Below, piece after piece: positions 52,801 through 59,699 of a stretch of 64,000 nucleotides of DNA. Origin of the DNA: Wurfbainia villosa. Its lineage: Eukaryota > Streptophyta > Magnoliopsida > Zingiberales > Zingiberaceae. The notes under the pieces were generated by a model. That model did not search any database, was not told where the DNA came from, and saw only the letters and a list, made by a program, of their open reading frames with translations. How positions within the stretch are numbered: position 1 is the stretch's first letter; each line of letters begins with the position of its first letter. The stretch spans positions 32,199,245 to 32,263,244 of the forward strand of contig CM046003.1 in NCBI GenBank assembly GCA_025175895.1, given 5' to 3'. The position numbers and the translations under genes are program-made.

Positions 52801-55800
52801 ATGTGTAGTTGGGTTTGGAACTAAAATAAGATGCCTTAAACTTGAATAAGCACAAGGATCGCCTTATGAATGCATCATAATAGGAATGTTGAGACTAAAT
52901 GAACCTTCATCAGAATCAATTTCATCATCTAGTCTCTTCCATACATCTCGACATTCATGAGCTTGTTTTAATGAGTTTAGCGCCACAATTATCATTCTCA
53001 ATAGCATGCATGAAACCTTATTCACATGTCCATAGTGTAGGGGTGTTGGAGTTGAAAGAACATGTGTTTCATTGCCATCTAGTGTATCTCTACTTTCTTG
53101 CATTAGCATTAGTATTTCCACAATCTAAACATGGTAATCATTGTGATATAAAAAAACTTTTTCTTGAGGATTATATATCGAAAAATTAAAAGGGATGCCT
53201 TTCGATGATCCTAACATTCAGCCTCAACAAATTAACTGATTGTAGCTATTACAAAAGTTTTGTTATGTCTGCTGACAAATATATTCTGTAGATCATATAA
53301 TAATTTCCCCTATCTTGACATCAATTTGGTGTTGGGATTTATAAGAGTGTCAGCTAGCTTTTCTTCTAACATGCTAGCCTACTCAAGGACATCAACCATC
53401 AATTGTGTTGAGAGATATAAAATCCTCTTGAATGGGTAACCTGGCCTCCATGCTAAGAAAGTTTTTCAGATTGCCTAGATACTTAGTTTAAAGCATTGGG
53501 AAATTGCTTCCTCACTCATGGCCATGTTTGATGATGGTGTTTTGATGTTCAACATGTTTTAGTAGACCTATTGGTGCTGAAATGTTTGTTGAGAATGTGC
53601 AGGATATATTTATTTCTTATTGTCAAGACTCATTTTCTGGAGGATCTTGATGTAGAGATGATGAAGCAAGCTTGCTAATGGGCTTAATACATCGAATATA
53701 AAGCTATGTAGAGTGTCTACGTTGAGGAATGACATAAAGCTGGGTGCTAAACCTGAAGACCCACTGTGTTTATGTTGTAATCTTTTGTGTTTGTTTTGGG
53801 TAGACCTTGTAATGATATATTTGGATTCTAGGTAGGGGATAGTACCTAGACAGCTCAGTTAGGTCACTGATGAAGCTTTTAGGAAGCCTAGTAACAGCAA
53901 CCAAGGTTTGGGTAACCATAACTTTATTAGTCTACCGAGATTTGAATATTGGCTTCAAATGGTCATGACAATTAGTTTTTAGTAGGCTAAAGACTGATGT
54001 TATCTTAGTTAATGGATGAAATATGTTGATATAGTTAATACTACAGAACTTGTATTTAGCCTTTTGTTGCTACTCTAGCTTTATATATGTCAATTAAACT
54101 CGTCAACGAGGCTTTGATGTAAACACCCATTTGTAAGAACTAATAGATTTTCCCAATGGAAGCATGACAAATTCTCATGTTACTTTAGGATCTAAGTCAA
54201 CATCTCATCTACTGTAGCCAGTCTTCACATTAGAATAAATAAATCTTTGAGACATCCTGAACAATCTAACAAAATTTGAAGTCGAGATAAAAACATATTA
54301 CTGTGGAAATAAGGAAACATAAGAAATGTAATAAGATAAAGAATGTAAGATGTTACGTTTGAGTACTTTTCAATAGAGAACTAGGAAAATCAAGGTAGTA
54401 TGTTAGGATGTAGAATTTGGGACAATAGATAGTTCTAGAAAAGTGGTAAAGGCTCAAGAAGTGGTTTTGGTAGACTTAAATCTTCACATTTTGTTCTAGT
54501 GCACTTGTGGCTGAGGTTTTAGCATTGTCGATTCTATAAGAGAGGGTGAATTAGGAACAAATAAAAGAGCAGCAACAAGAAAAAACTCTATAATAGACAA
54601 AATCAAGAGTAGATGGTGTGGTGGAGAAGGATATTTAAATAAAATCACATCTATAGAGACAAAAGGCATGTTGCAGCAAGAGTAGCATCAATACCCACAC
54701 AAAAATAACCAAGAAAGATAGACCTGATAGACTTGTATTTTTACTCGAAGACAAAAGATGTACAAGGACACTTAAACACATATGGAATAAATAGAGCACG
54801 AATTAGATCTTGTATCATGCTAGTTGGCACAATTGGATTTTTGATTTTATTCTCATACCAACATGTGGAATGGGTCAATACTAGCATGGACAAAGGGAGA
54901 GAGCGTAGAATGGCATATCAGCGTCAACTCTGAAAAAGGAGAAGCAAGGGAGGGAGAGATCAATAGTGAGAGAAATAAGACCACTTGCTGAGAAGGAGGA
55001 AGGAGAAATCCACTGGCAGGTCTGGTCAATTCACTCTGACATTTTTGTGAGAGAGATGGTGGGAAAGAGAGTTAGTTGTAGTGCCATATGAGAGAGAGTA
55101 ATTGTGTTGCGAGAGAGAAAAACAAGTTGTGCTCTGGGATATCTTTTTCAGTTTGAAGCTATTTATATTTGACAATTGAGTACATGGCTTGCATGGACTT
55201 TGGACCAAAGGTTTAATTATTATTTTTTTAGGAAATAAATCTTTTTTACATAGATAATTTATATTCAAGACTGGACTTTTATTTACCAAAGATGGTATCT
55301 TTTTTACATAGATAATTTATATTCAAGACTGGACTTTTATTTACCAAAGATGGTACAGATTCATCAATTTAGCTTTATTTCAATATTAAAAATATAGAAA
55401 TATTAAATAGATATTAATATTTGTATCTTGTCAAATGACAATGACAAATAGACGAATTATAAGCAAGCTTTAGTAGAACAATTGACTATATTTTTTACAT
55501 AAATTTTGAAAAGGAAAAAAGAAATATTTTGATTTTTTTCTCTTTTGGATGGAAAATATTCCAATAAGAGATTTTGATCTTATTTTGACAATTATCAGCT
55601 TGCAAAAATAATATTTTTGTTAATACAAGCATTAATTTACATAAACATAAATTTGACACAGGCTTACTTTCTGGATGCAGAATATACGTCTGATATATAG
55701 TGAAGCTATTTGGCTACAAAGAAAAGTTATCAATTTTTTCAACCTTAAAATGAAAACAAGTGAAAAGGAAACTAAAAAAAAAAATTCTTTATAGAAGTTA

Positions 55801-57026
55801 TAATGTATAGACTTGCTGATAACTCTATAAGCAAAGTGATTGATATTCTTGTATTATTTTGTAACCTATTGTTCTCAGCTATCAACGAAACCATATTATT
55901 CTAGTCAAAGGCAATATTTTGTAATCTATTGTCCTTATCTCTTTAATTGGTATACTCTTATATTTGAAACTAAATAAGTACCAAAATCATATTGGCATAG
56001 TACAATACAAATACCGAAATCATATTATTCTAGTCAAAGGCTAAAACTCTAGCACCATTTGGCACTGTTTTAGTATTTAAGTAGAGGACATCATGAGAAA
56101 AATACTGTGAAAGAGATTTTACAATGAGGAACTAACAAAGGAATTTGATTTGTAATGTAACATGCAATGACAAAGGAGAAGGAAGGAGCGAAGGTGCAAA
56201 AGATTAACTTTATTTCGATGCGATGTTAAATGGGGAAATCCCTAAGGTTGTCTCCTGCATTTGTAATTTTTATTTATATCCCAAGTACAGCTTATAGAAG
56301 GCGAGCCTTGGCGCAACGATAAGGTTGCTGTCTTGTGACCAAGAGGTCATGTGTTCGAATCCTGGAAACAACCTCTTGAAAAAAGCAAGGTATGACTGCA
56401 TACAATGGATCCTTCTCCGGGACCCCGCATGACGGGAGCTTCGTGCACCGAGCTGCATCCCAAATATAGCTTATTTACGTGTAAGCCATATTTTATTTAC
56501 AATTTGGTCTCAACAAACATTATATACAAGTGACAATCCATCAGATTCCTCCTATATCTTCTTTGTTACGGAAAAAAAATTCGTGTACTTTGTAAAGTGA
56601 GTAGTTACAATTTCTAAAATTGTTGATTTGAGTCATTTTGTCAATATACACCACTTTTCATATATGATTGTTTGGTCATGTGTGCTACTTGTTATTTATT
56701 TATTTTTGGTTTAGGTAGTTTGTGGTACTAGAGGAAGGTTGGACCCACCTTGCAATGCTGTAGCTTTTGTTGATCGACAAGTGCTGGGAATCAACCATAT
56801 GTACCACCATCCAGCTTGGAAAAGAACAAAGGTGGTCTTGTTATAATTGACAACCAATTAAATTTCCCTTGTTTTTGGCTTTAGTAAAATTTCAAATTGT
56901 CAGCTATGATACTTTGTTTTCCAAAGCAATGCAGGTTTGCACTTTTAATTCACCCCATGAAGGACCTTTGCGCAATGATGCTCCAGCATGGTGCCAGTCA
57001 CCATTTGAACCAGAAGGGATTGTTAG
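22683..57026 (+). CDS. Heparan-alpha-glucosaminide N-acetyltransferase-like membrane acyltransferase, 3' end outside window
   Basis: Animal HGSNAT moves an acetyl group from cytosolic acetyl-CoA across the lysosomal membrane to glucosamine; the substrate of plant homologues (DUF5009/COG4299) is not established. Eight exons: 22683-22931, 23014-23151, 23318-23399, 34703-34779, 34874-34989, 46306-46423, 56715-56831, 56935-57026. All have AG/GT borders and matching phases, giving 329 codons plus two bases with no stop. A hydrophilic N-terminus ends in KRVASLDIFRGLTVA. Then come membrane segments (LMILVDGAGG; FVMPFFLFIVGMAIPLSL), with IGHTPWNG holding His100, apparently the counterpart of the catalytic His in animal KHASWNG. 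Later parts are GGYSHAPDNLTYGVDMKQIR, RIALAYMVVAVLEIL, WFLGVCVIVIYFSVIYG, VVCGTRGRLDPPCNAV and WCQSPFEPEG. About one third of the family length is still missing. Introns 3, 5 and 6 are 10-11 kb of transposons. An in-frame ATG at 22782 (MATSAQ) has a better context and may be the true start. Confidence 0.9.
22935..22969. repeat. (CT)n microsatellite at the intron 1 donor
   Basis: About 17 CT units start three bases into intron 1 (GTA then CTCTCT...). Intron 1 is only 82 bases, so the microsatellite makes up over 40 percent of it. Confidence 0.95.
23014..23151 (+). CDS. HGSNAT-like exon 2
   Basis: 46 codons, LMILVDGAGGEWPVIGHTPW through FVMPFFLFIVGMAIPLSLK. It carries the conserved GH-PWNG motif and the second membrane segment. 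Acceptor ttgccattacag, donor GTTAGT. Confidence 0.92.
23318..23399 (+). CDS. HGSNAT-like exon 3
   Basis: 82 bases: RMPTRRWAFRRVMVRTLKLL then FWGIILQ plus one base. A basic cytosolic loop leads into a membrane segment. Acceptor ggggctgcag, donor GTTAGA. The following intron is 11.3 kb. Confidence 0.9.
23400..24799. other. Intron 3, left part: no gene
   Basis: AT-rich intron. 23950-24320 has repeated AACGATCCAaATTGCATC phrases (23960 and 24048) and an ...ACTATATAAGGAG... TATA-like string at 24294, resembling part of a decayed LTR, perhaps of the Copia copy that follows. No clean ends were found. Confidence 0.4.
24800..26180 (-). pseudogene. Decayed Copia pol (integrase tail and reverse transcriptase)
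   Basis: On the minus strand, 26177-25920 has EPRHSKRVRIAKSFDLDFLT (end of integrase); 25872-25621 has CKWILKRKYKVEGTIDKYNA and RLVAKRSKQK ... DVKMAFL (reverse transcriptase start); 25620-25330 continues with IYIEQSKGF, KSLYRLKQ and YVDNILIMG in several frames. Farther left, LSQSYYI-like words survive. Many stops and frameshifts. The catalytic YVDD reads YVDN. It lies antisense in intron 3 of the HGSNAT-like gene. Confidence 0.8.
24914..24959. repeat. Perfect 20-bp inverted repeat, 6-base loop
   Basis: The arm AAGTTGTTAATGATTCCTAT (24914-24933) is followed by TCATGT and its exact reverse complement (24940-24959). It lies in the decayed Copia region, where such exactness is unexpected. Confidence 0.95.
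26187..27240 (+). pseudogene. Decayed LINE reverse transcriptase, copy 1
   Basis: Fragments in several frames: NRVIREIIWRIKKKKDVSVA ... FPIKIGLYQG ... INETREGVNAK-like, LKLKEKFYKTTIRFAMLYE, RWMCGHMRIDKIRN. These match the plant LINE reverse transcriptase also present at 48892-51198. The 3' end near 27180-27240 reads CGACTCCACTTGGTGAGATAAAATTTTATTATGTTGTT-like, the usual tail of this family. It is 5'-truncated and full of stops. Confidence 0.8.
27241..29885. other. Intron 3, middle part: no intact gene
   Basis: 28500-28815 on the plus strand keeps coiled-coil-like text in one frame (LEKQAKAHQPYENHLTAQVE, EEELELLKVRVVKAEIEAT) broken by stops, perhaps a degenerate retroelement gag-like protein. 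A run of 13 G occurs at 28949-28961. The rest shows nothing I can assign. Confidence 0.4.
29886..30905 (-). pseudogene. Decayed Ty3-gypsy integrase
   Basis: Minus-strand words in order: GVDIMGIFPLTP (integrase core start, 30850), LLIVAMYYFFKW, NNGRQF-like, then 30363-30109 with FNLVYNSEVVLPADIGV, then 30100-29890 with VSRSFHITDLVL, GKLAPxxEGPFKV-like (KVAPKCEGPFKVIWKLSRGA) and YYLKDTKGG. This is the core and C-terminal part of a gypsy integrase (Tat-like wording), with stops and an unrelated stretch at about 30370-30560. Confidence 0.75.
31050..33990 (-). pseudogene. Decayed LINE copy 2, split by an insertion
   Basis: On the minus strand, 31795-31050 and 33990-33045 align word for word with the LINE at 48892-51198 (for example TTTTCAATATTA... 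then ...TTTGTAAGCTATTCAA and TATCGGAATATTATCT). The two parts are separated by the element at 31808-33044. Reading frames are destroyed. A (CT)n run lies at 33385-33409. Confidence 0.7.
31808..33044. mobile_element. ~1.2-kb non-autonomous DNA element inside LINE copy 2
   Basis: Comparison with the intact LINE shows that this block is an insertion. AGGTTAGA (31800-31807) and AGGTTGAA (33045-33052) flank it, a possible 8-bp duplication with two changes. Both ends are rich in GGTTTGAACTG / CGGTTCGA words in opposite directions, as in many hAT-type elements; the middle is AT-rich and non-coding. A relative lies at 16701 onward in the opposite direction. Confidence 0.5.
33991..34702. other. End of intron 3: no gene
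   Basis: AT-rich. 34380-34530 (CCGGTTCAACTTATTTTGTTG ... CTCGATATCTAACA) resembles 48720-48815, a shared dispersed repeat of unknown type. Confidence 0.45.
34703..34779 (+). CDS. HGSNAT-like exon 4
   Basis: 77 bases that complete the split Gly codon of exon 3 and read GGYSHAPDNLTYGVDMKQIR then WCGILQ, a highly recognisable plant-family stretch. Acceptor taactttacag, donor GTTAGA. It lies 11.3 kb from exon 3. Confidence 0.92.
34874..34989 (+). CDS. HGSNAT-like exon 5
   Basis: 38 codons plus two bases: RIALAYMVVAVLEILIKDAK, then a polar loop and SIFKLYWWQ. The last two bases TG join the first G of exon 6 to give Trp. Acceptor gattttctcag, donor GTAAAA. The next intron is 11.3 kb. Confidence 0.9.
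36300..37160. repeat. Two families of subrepeats within the long LTR
   Basis: An ~80-bp unit with GCAACAACATGCTAYCACGA and CTCGTGGGCAG recurs at least five times, then an ~85-bp unit containing CAACCACGAATGGGAGACAT three times. The order looks like tandem duplication inside the LTR. Confidence 0.75.
38249..38441 (+). repeat. 5' LTR of the Copia element
   Basis: TG...CA ends, with CTATAAATAGGG at about 38390 as TATA box. It appears identical to the 3' LTR. Confidence 0.93.
38442..38453 (+). other. Primer-binding site (initiator-Met tRNA)
   Basis: TGGTATCAGAGC lies immediately after the 5' LTR and is the standard plant Copia primer site. Confidence 0.93.
39590..42264 (+). pseudogene. Degraded Copia pol polyprotein
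   Basis: Ordered fragments in shifting frames: ARLGHPSLDKLKQLHPSLSH (gag-pre-integrase, 39618), integrase words such as CTWLY, PHTPNENGVA, and LLACYLINRVPSS (40050-40290), KARLVAKGYTRIFGLDYGD-like (RT start, 40950), IYLVVYVDDIVITGSDHLG (RT catalytic YVDD, 41320), YFLGIEVAQS, then RNase H with GYSDADWA and SLICDNQAAMHIASNPVFHE (42020), ending DYICNKLGAYNLYAPA. At least ten frame changes plus deletions, notably between the RT start and YVDD (41030-41260). Confidence 0.85.
42260..42272 (+). other. Polypurine tract
   Basis: GAGGGGGGAG ends directly at the start of the 3' LTR; it primes plus-strand synthesis. Confidence 0.85.
42273..42465 (+). repeat. 3' LTR of the Copia element
   Basis: 193 bases, apparently identical to the 5' LTR, followed by the GTTAG duplication. 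Confidence 0.93.
42987..43599. mobile_element. CAAGG-family hAT-like element, 613 bp, duplication GTGGAGAT
   Basis: CAAGGTTTTAAAAGTCG at the left and ...GGCATTTAAAACCTTG at the right are inverted repeats, flanked by GTGGAGAT at 42979-42986 and 43600-43607. The interior has a GC-rich half with many CGATCGCGGGATCGCGATC permutations (43180-43360) and an AT-rich half. No transposase. It is inserted in the long solo LTR. Confidence 0.85.
43185..43362. repeat. CGATCG-rich palindromic repeat block
   Basis: About 180 bases built from permutations of GCGATCGCGGGATCGCGATC with CCCCGCGCG spacers. Each unit is nearly self-complementary. Frames across it (RSRDRDRD-type peptides) are artefacts. Confidence 0.9.
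44824..45345. mobile_element. CAAGG-family hAT-like element, 522 bp
   Basis: CAAGGTTTTAAATGCCG and ...GAGATTTTAAACCTTG are inverted ends, flanked by AAATAATC (44816-44823) and AAACAATC (45346-45353), an 8-bp duplication with one change. Inside: a GGCGGCGGCGACG patch, (CT)n/(TA)n at 45019-45055, an AT-rich half shared with 47310-47640, and CGATACGGTACCGAAACCG near the right end. It has no coding capacity. It is a separate insertion in intron 5. Confidence 0.82.
45354..46305. other. End of intron 5: no gene
   Basis: AT-rich intron up to the exon 6 acceptor. Nothing assignable. Confidence 0.6.
46306..46423 (+). CDS. HGSNAT-like exon 6
   Basis: 118 bases: FLGVCVIVIYFSVIYGAYVP then DWEFTVHDIDSQDNGKVFK. 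A membrane segment is followed by the start of a luminal-type loop. Acceptor cctactcag, donor GTAATC. Confidence 0.92.
46780..46832. repeat. (TA)n-(GA)n compound microsatellite
   Basis: About 29 bases of TA followed by about 25 of GA in intron 6. Confidence 0.93.
46845..47106. repeat. Dispersed repeat and probable half MITE
   Basis: 46858-46918 repeats the phrase seen at 16530-16575 (CCATCGTCCGATCGAG ... CTTGAACCCTAAGG). It is followed by GGGTGCGTTTGGTTCAAG at 46919, the style of Tourist/Harbinger or hAT MITE ends, and an inner hairpin CCTTGGTAAT...ATTACCAAGG. No matching inverted end is seen downstream, so it is truncated. Confidence 0.4.
47310..47729. mobile_element. CAAGG-family element, right part only
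   Basis: From TAATTAAACTGTAAAATTTAAT the text follows 45050-45345 closely and ends CGGGTCGAAATTTTAAACCTTG at 47729. No left terminus with CAAGGTTTTAAA is found before it, so it is truncated or joined to other sequence at about 47300. The GC-rich stretch at 47107-47280 may be its altered left half. Confidence 0.6.
47730..48874. other. Intron 6 segment: no gene
   Basis: 48240-48530 has a low-complexity GA-rich patch (minus frame of Ser/Pro/His) that I do not accept as a gene. 48720-48815 resembles 34440-34530. Confidence 0.45.
48875..48891. repeat. 17-bp target duplication of the LINE, left
   Basis: TAACATCATATCAGATA here, TAACATCATATTAGATA at 51199-51215: 16 of 17 bases match, typical of LINE integration. 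Confidence 0.85.
48892..51198 (-). mobile_element. 5'-truncated LINE (L1-like), 2307 bp
   Basis: On the minus strand it starts inside the endonuclease (TFKSENNKSQIDFLMARKRD ... PGESLTTQHRLVVLDI, 51160-50960), passes EKKYTIAKKEVKKAVNEAK-like and SEVEQALNGMQNEK-type linker text, then reverse transcriptase (VFIDLEKLYNRVPREIIWRI ... FSIKMGLHQGSTLSPY, 49961-49737), then 49603-49079 with KTEYMKFKFSN, FKYLESFLQDDG, HRIQAGWLKWRKASSVLCDR, LYGAECWATTQAHEQKM and RMLRWMCGRTRMD. It ends in AAGGCTTTGTTGTTGTTG. Frameshifts and stops separate the blocks, so it is dead, but it is the best kept of the three LINE copies here. It is antisense in intron 6. Confidence 0.9.
49079..51160 (-). pseudogene. LINE ORF2 (endonuclease end, reverse transcriptase, C-terminal part)
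   Basis: Longest open block 49603-49079 (174 codons) covers the region after the RT catalytic core, including the GWLKWRKAS and LYGAECWA motifs and the RMLRWMCG segment usual in plant LINEs of this type. Upstream blocks at 49961-49737 (RT fingers), 50701-50471 (KKAVNEAKTETFERLYQKLD) and 51160-50960 (endonuclease end) are in other frames. The catalytic FADD region near 49690 falls in a broken part (VWIDETREGVNAK nearby). Not functional. Confidence 0.85.
51216..53979. other. Intron 6 segment: no gene recognised
   Basis: 51420-51600 is CT-rich. 51960-52160 contains two imperfect copies of CAATG(A/C)GGAAG-AAA...TCATTGG(A/T)GAAGTTGCT. 53121-52864 is open on the minus strand (ALNSLKQAHECRDVWKRLDD) but I do not recognise the protein. 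Possibly worn-out retroelement DNA around the Copia remnant to the right. Confidence 0.35.
53980..54240 (-). pseudogene. Copia reverse-transcriptase remnant
   Basis: The minus strand reads LPLGKSISSYKWVFTSKP, then with stops YIKLE-QQKAKYKF, INIFHPLTKITSVFSLL. This matches the start of the Copia RT domain (PxGKxxIxxKWVFxIK ... YKARLVAKGY ... TFxPVxKxTSVR). Too decayed to delimit. Confidence 0.6.
54241..56295. other. Intron 6 segment: no gene
   Basis: AT-rich with many GAGAGAGA patches at 54880-55110. Apart from the 58-bp duplication nothing is assignable. Confidence 0.45.
55239..55354. repeat. Perfect 58-bp tandem duplication
   Basis: ATCTTTTTTACATAGATAAT starts at 55239 and again at 55297; the two 58-base units appear identical. 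Confidence 0.93.
56300..56456 (+). mobile_element. Au-like tRNA-derived SINE
   Basis: Starts GGCGAGCCTTGGCGCAACG (A box), with GTTCGAATCC (B box) at 56353-56362, and ends GGGAGCTTCGTGCACCGAG..., the well-known plant Au SINE text. An 18-bp duplication flanks it: ATCCCAAGTACAGCTTAT (56278-56295) and ATCCCAAATATAGCTTAT (56457-56474), two differences. It is transcribed by RNA polymerase III from internal boxes and moved by LINE enzymes. It lies about 240 bases before exon 7, in the sense direction. Confidence 0.92.
56715..56831 (+). CDS. HGSNAT-like exon 7
   Basis: 39 codons: VVCGTRGRLDPPCNAVAFVD then RQVLGINHMYHHPAWKRTK. Cys3 and Cys13 of the exon are typical of this loop in the family. Acceptor tttggtttag, donor GTGGTC. 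It follows a 10.3-kb intron. Confidence 0.92.
56935..57026 (+). CDS. HGSNAT-like exon 8 (last in window)
   Basis: 30 codons plus two bases: VCTFNSPHEGPLRNDAPAWC then QSPFEPEGIV, ending AG before donor GTTGGC. The family continues with a membrane segment (SxSAILSGTIGIHYG type) that I could not find to the right, so intron 8 is longer than 6.9 kb. Confidence 0.9.
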
Positions 57027-57093
57027 GTTGGCTATATAGATTTAATGGAAAATATACCCTTTAGTTGTCTTTATTTGACATGCCAAGTTCGAT

Positions 57094-57221
57094 TCAGTTC
57101 TTATTTTCACACAAATTCTTCAATTTCCAAGTATAAGAAATGCATATCTAATTTTTATCAGTTCTTATTTTCACACAAATTCTTCAATTTCCAAGTATAA
57201 GAAATGCATATCTAATTTTTA
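57094..57221. repeat. Perfect 64-bp tandem duplication
   Basis: TCAGTTCTTATTTTCACACA begins at 57094 and 57158; both units read the same to ATCTAATTTTTA. It lies about 70 bases into intron 8. Confidence 0.93.
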
Positions 57222-59230
57222 TTAATTTTCACCGTAATTCGAAACACTTTGAACAAGCTTCAGAATATGCAAATACTATGTGCAATGCCCAACTATTTTC
57301 TATGCTGCAGGTATTAATTGTGGGCTTTATATTTGAATTCCTTTCCCGGGAAGTAATTGATAGAACAATTACAAGTTGGAAAATAGAGAATTAAAAGTCA
57401 CTTTACACTTGAGACCTAGATCAAAGAGAGAGAAAGATTAAATAAATCAACATTTTTGGTATTTAAATGTCTTCTGGAAGGAGACATCTAATGCAAGTTA
57501 CAAATGCAACTATGATAATGAATTGAATCATACTTGGTACGGGACTTACCAACCTTGTTACTAATGAGTCTTGAGCCTCTATAAAGATATACTGATGAAT
57601 TTATGGTCAATATTCACTTTTACAATGCATTATCCCCATCTTGTTGGAAAATACACACTTCTACAGACAGATGATAGTCTCATTTACAGCTGCTGCTCTG
57701 CCACTAATTCTCATTCCTCGACATAAAGCTGTCTACTTTTGTCTTGAAACTCTCCTCCTGTTTATATAAGTGTGACAGTCTATGGGTTAAACCTTCTGAA
57801 AGAAAAACGATGATAAGCAAGTCTCCATATTATTCTTTCACAATAACCTAGTCTCATTGAGGAGACCAAGTGGACTAGGTATATTGTAAGATTAGGAAGA
57901 AAAAGTGAATTTTACAATATTGGTCTATTTCTCTGGATCAATTTATCTTATTAGGGATTACTTTACTTCTATCTTGTCATCCATCAGGAACCCTACTTTT
58001 GATGAGTGAAACTGAAATTCCCTTCAAAATGTATTGGTCCATTTGTCTCGGGATCATCTTCACCATGAGGTCTCCATATTATTCTTTCACAATAACCTAG
58101 TCCAATCAAAGACATGATATAAAAAGTTTCTACATATATGGATCATATGTGCATATGTTTTTTATTAAAAAAATAGTGAGAGAATTGCAACATAATTTAG
58201 AGAAGCAAATTAGCTAGGCATTTGGCATTGCTTCACATTTTTTTTTTTCAAGGATTCAATCACAGAAAGTATGATAAAGTCCGGATGATAATGAGTACTG
58301 TCTTGGAATTGACCATTCTTAATTTGAGGATGGTGAATGCTCTCAAACAAATCAGCAAGCATAGTTGGAGCCATGAGATTCTAGATAACAAGTAATGAAA
58401 ATCAAAAGCCAAAATAATATTTAATTTTGATGGCAAGTCTAAAGTGTAAACATTATAACTAATTTTCTTTAAAACTTAACATGGACAATTGGCTGAAAGT
58501 TAAAAATGAAATAATTGCTACACAATCTCATATGGTATAATCTTCTAGTATCTATTGAGAATTAAAAATACATTATAATGTTCACCGGTCAATATAATTA
58601 TTGTCAAAACATCAATGTAGAATTCTCCATCACAATTGTCACTGGTTTCAAAAGATAAGTTATTATTCACAATATTAAGACTCATAATGTTTTGGTAACA
58701 ATCACCCCAATTATTGTAATCGTCAAATTTGTTGCATTAAGCCGACCCCACCTAGTAGAATAAGGGTTGATTGTTGATGTTGTTGTCAACTTTGTTAACC
58801 TCGATTAAGTGAGTGGCTACCTTAAACAATCTTTTGATAGTCTCTGTAAAATTCTTCAATCTTGCATTTATGATCTTAAGGTCATTCTGTTATGGAAAAA
58901 ATAACTCTACAACTTGGTGATAAGTCTACTTCTAATTTTTTTTTGGCTGGATGTTAACTTTCTACAACTTGTGTCACTCCAAAGGGTTAAAGGGTCATGT
59001 TGTTGTTGTCCATGTCCACTAGATCAACAATAAATTGAAAAGACGTTGTTAGAATCCTTATCATGATTAAGTAAGCATGGTCCTATAGGTCACAGTCTTA
59101 CACATTGATCTTTGCATCGACCATTATGTGTAGCATCTTTCCAGAATGCAAAGGTCGATATCCCCATATATCATCCCAATGTTGTTCACTCCTAGGTAGT
59201 CATCATTAGACTCTTCTTAGGGGAATAGGA
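57222..59230. other. Intron 8, left part: no exon found
   Basis: No continuation of the HGSNAT-like protein is seen. The phrase TCTCCATATTATTCTTTCAC with ACAATAACCTAGTC occurs twice (57821 and 58071). 58737-58790 has GCCGACCCCACCTAGTAGAA ... TTGATGTTGTTGTC, the 3' tail typical of this plant LINE family, so a small LINE end sits here. Confidence 0.5.
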
Positions 59231-59699
59231 CCCTATCTTTGCATAACATAACAACATATATGACAGTGACAACATATATGGCAGCATACATCAAGGATGG
59301 AGCATATATGACAGCATATATCAAGTCTTAATTAGTTGTAAATATATTATAGTTGTACCTTCCTTAGCTGTAAATATATTGTAATTAATAGAATAGCTAT
59401 AACTTCTTGATTAGACAAATTTATTTAGACGGATTGCTAGAAATCAGCCTAAGATTTATGGCTGAAAATCTGTCCTCTAAATGGCTGACATTTTCTATAT
59501 AATGAGAAGAACTCTCTCGATGAGGGTGTTCAATCCAATCGATAAGTCAGAGCTTTAATTCAGAATTTGAGTGTTTTCTTGAGAAGTCCAGATTTTTTTC
59601 TCCAGAATTCCTAGTGGTGTTTTTCAGTTCAAGTTTTTTGGACTCTTGGGCCTGTTGATTTTCAGCATTTCTTGTTGCGTTTGGTGAGTTACGAATATC
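59231..59699 (+). mobile_element. Probable 5' LTR/leader of the Copia element in intron 8
   Basis: TATA-like CTATATAATGAG at about 59496 and a long leader precede the gag ATG at 59700. Subrepeats CATATATGACAG/CATATATGGCAG occur at 59252-59320. No clear LTR ends or primer site could be found. Confidence 0.4.
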
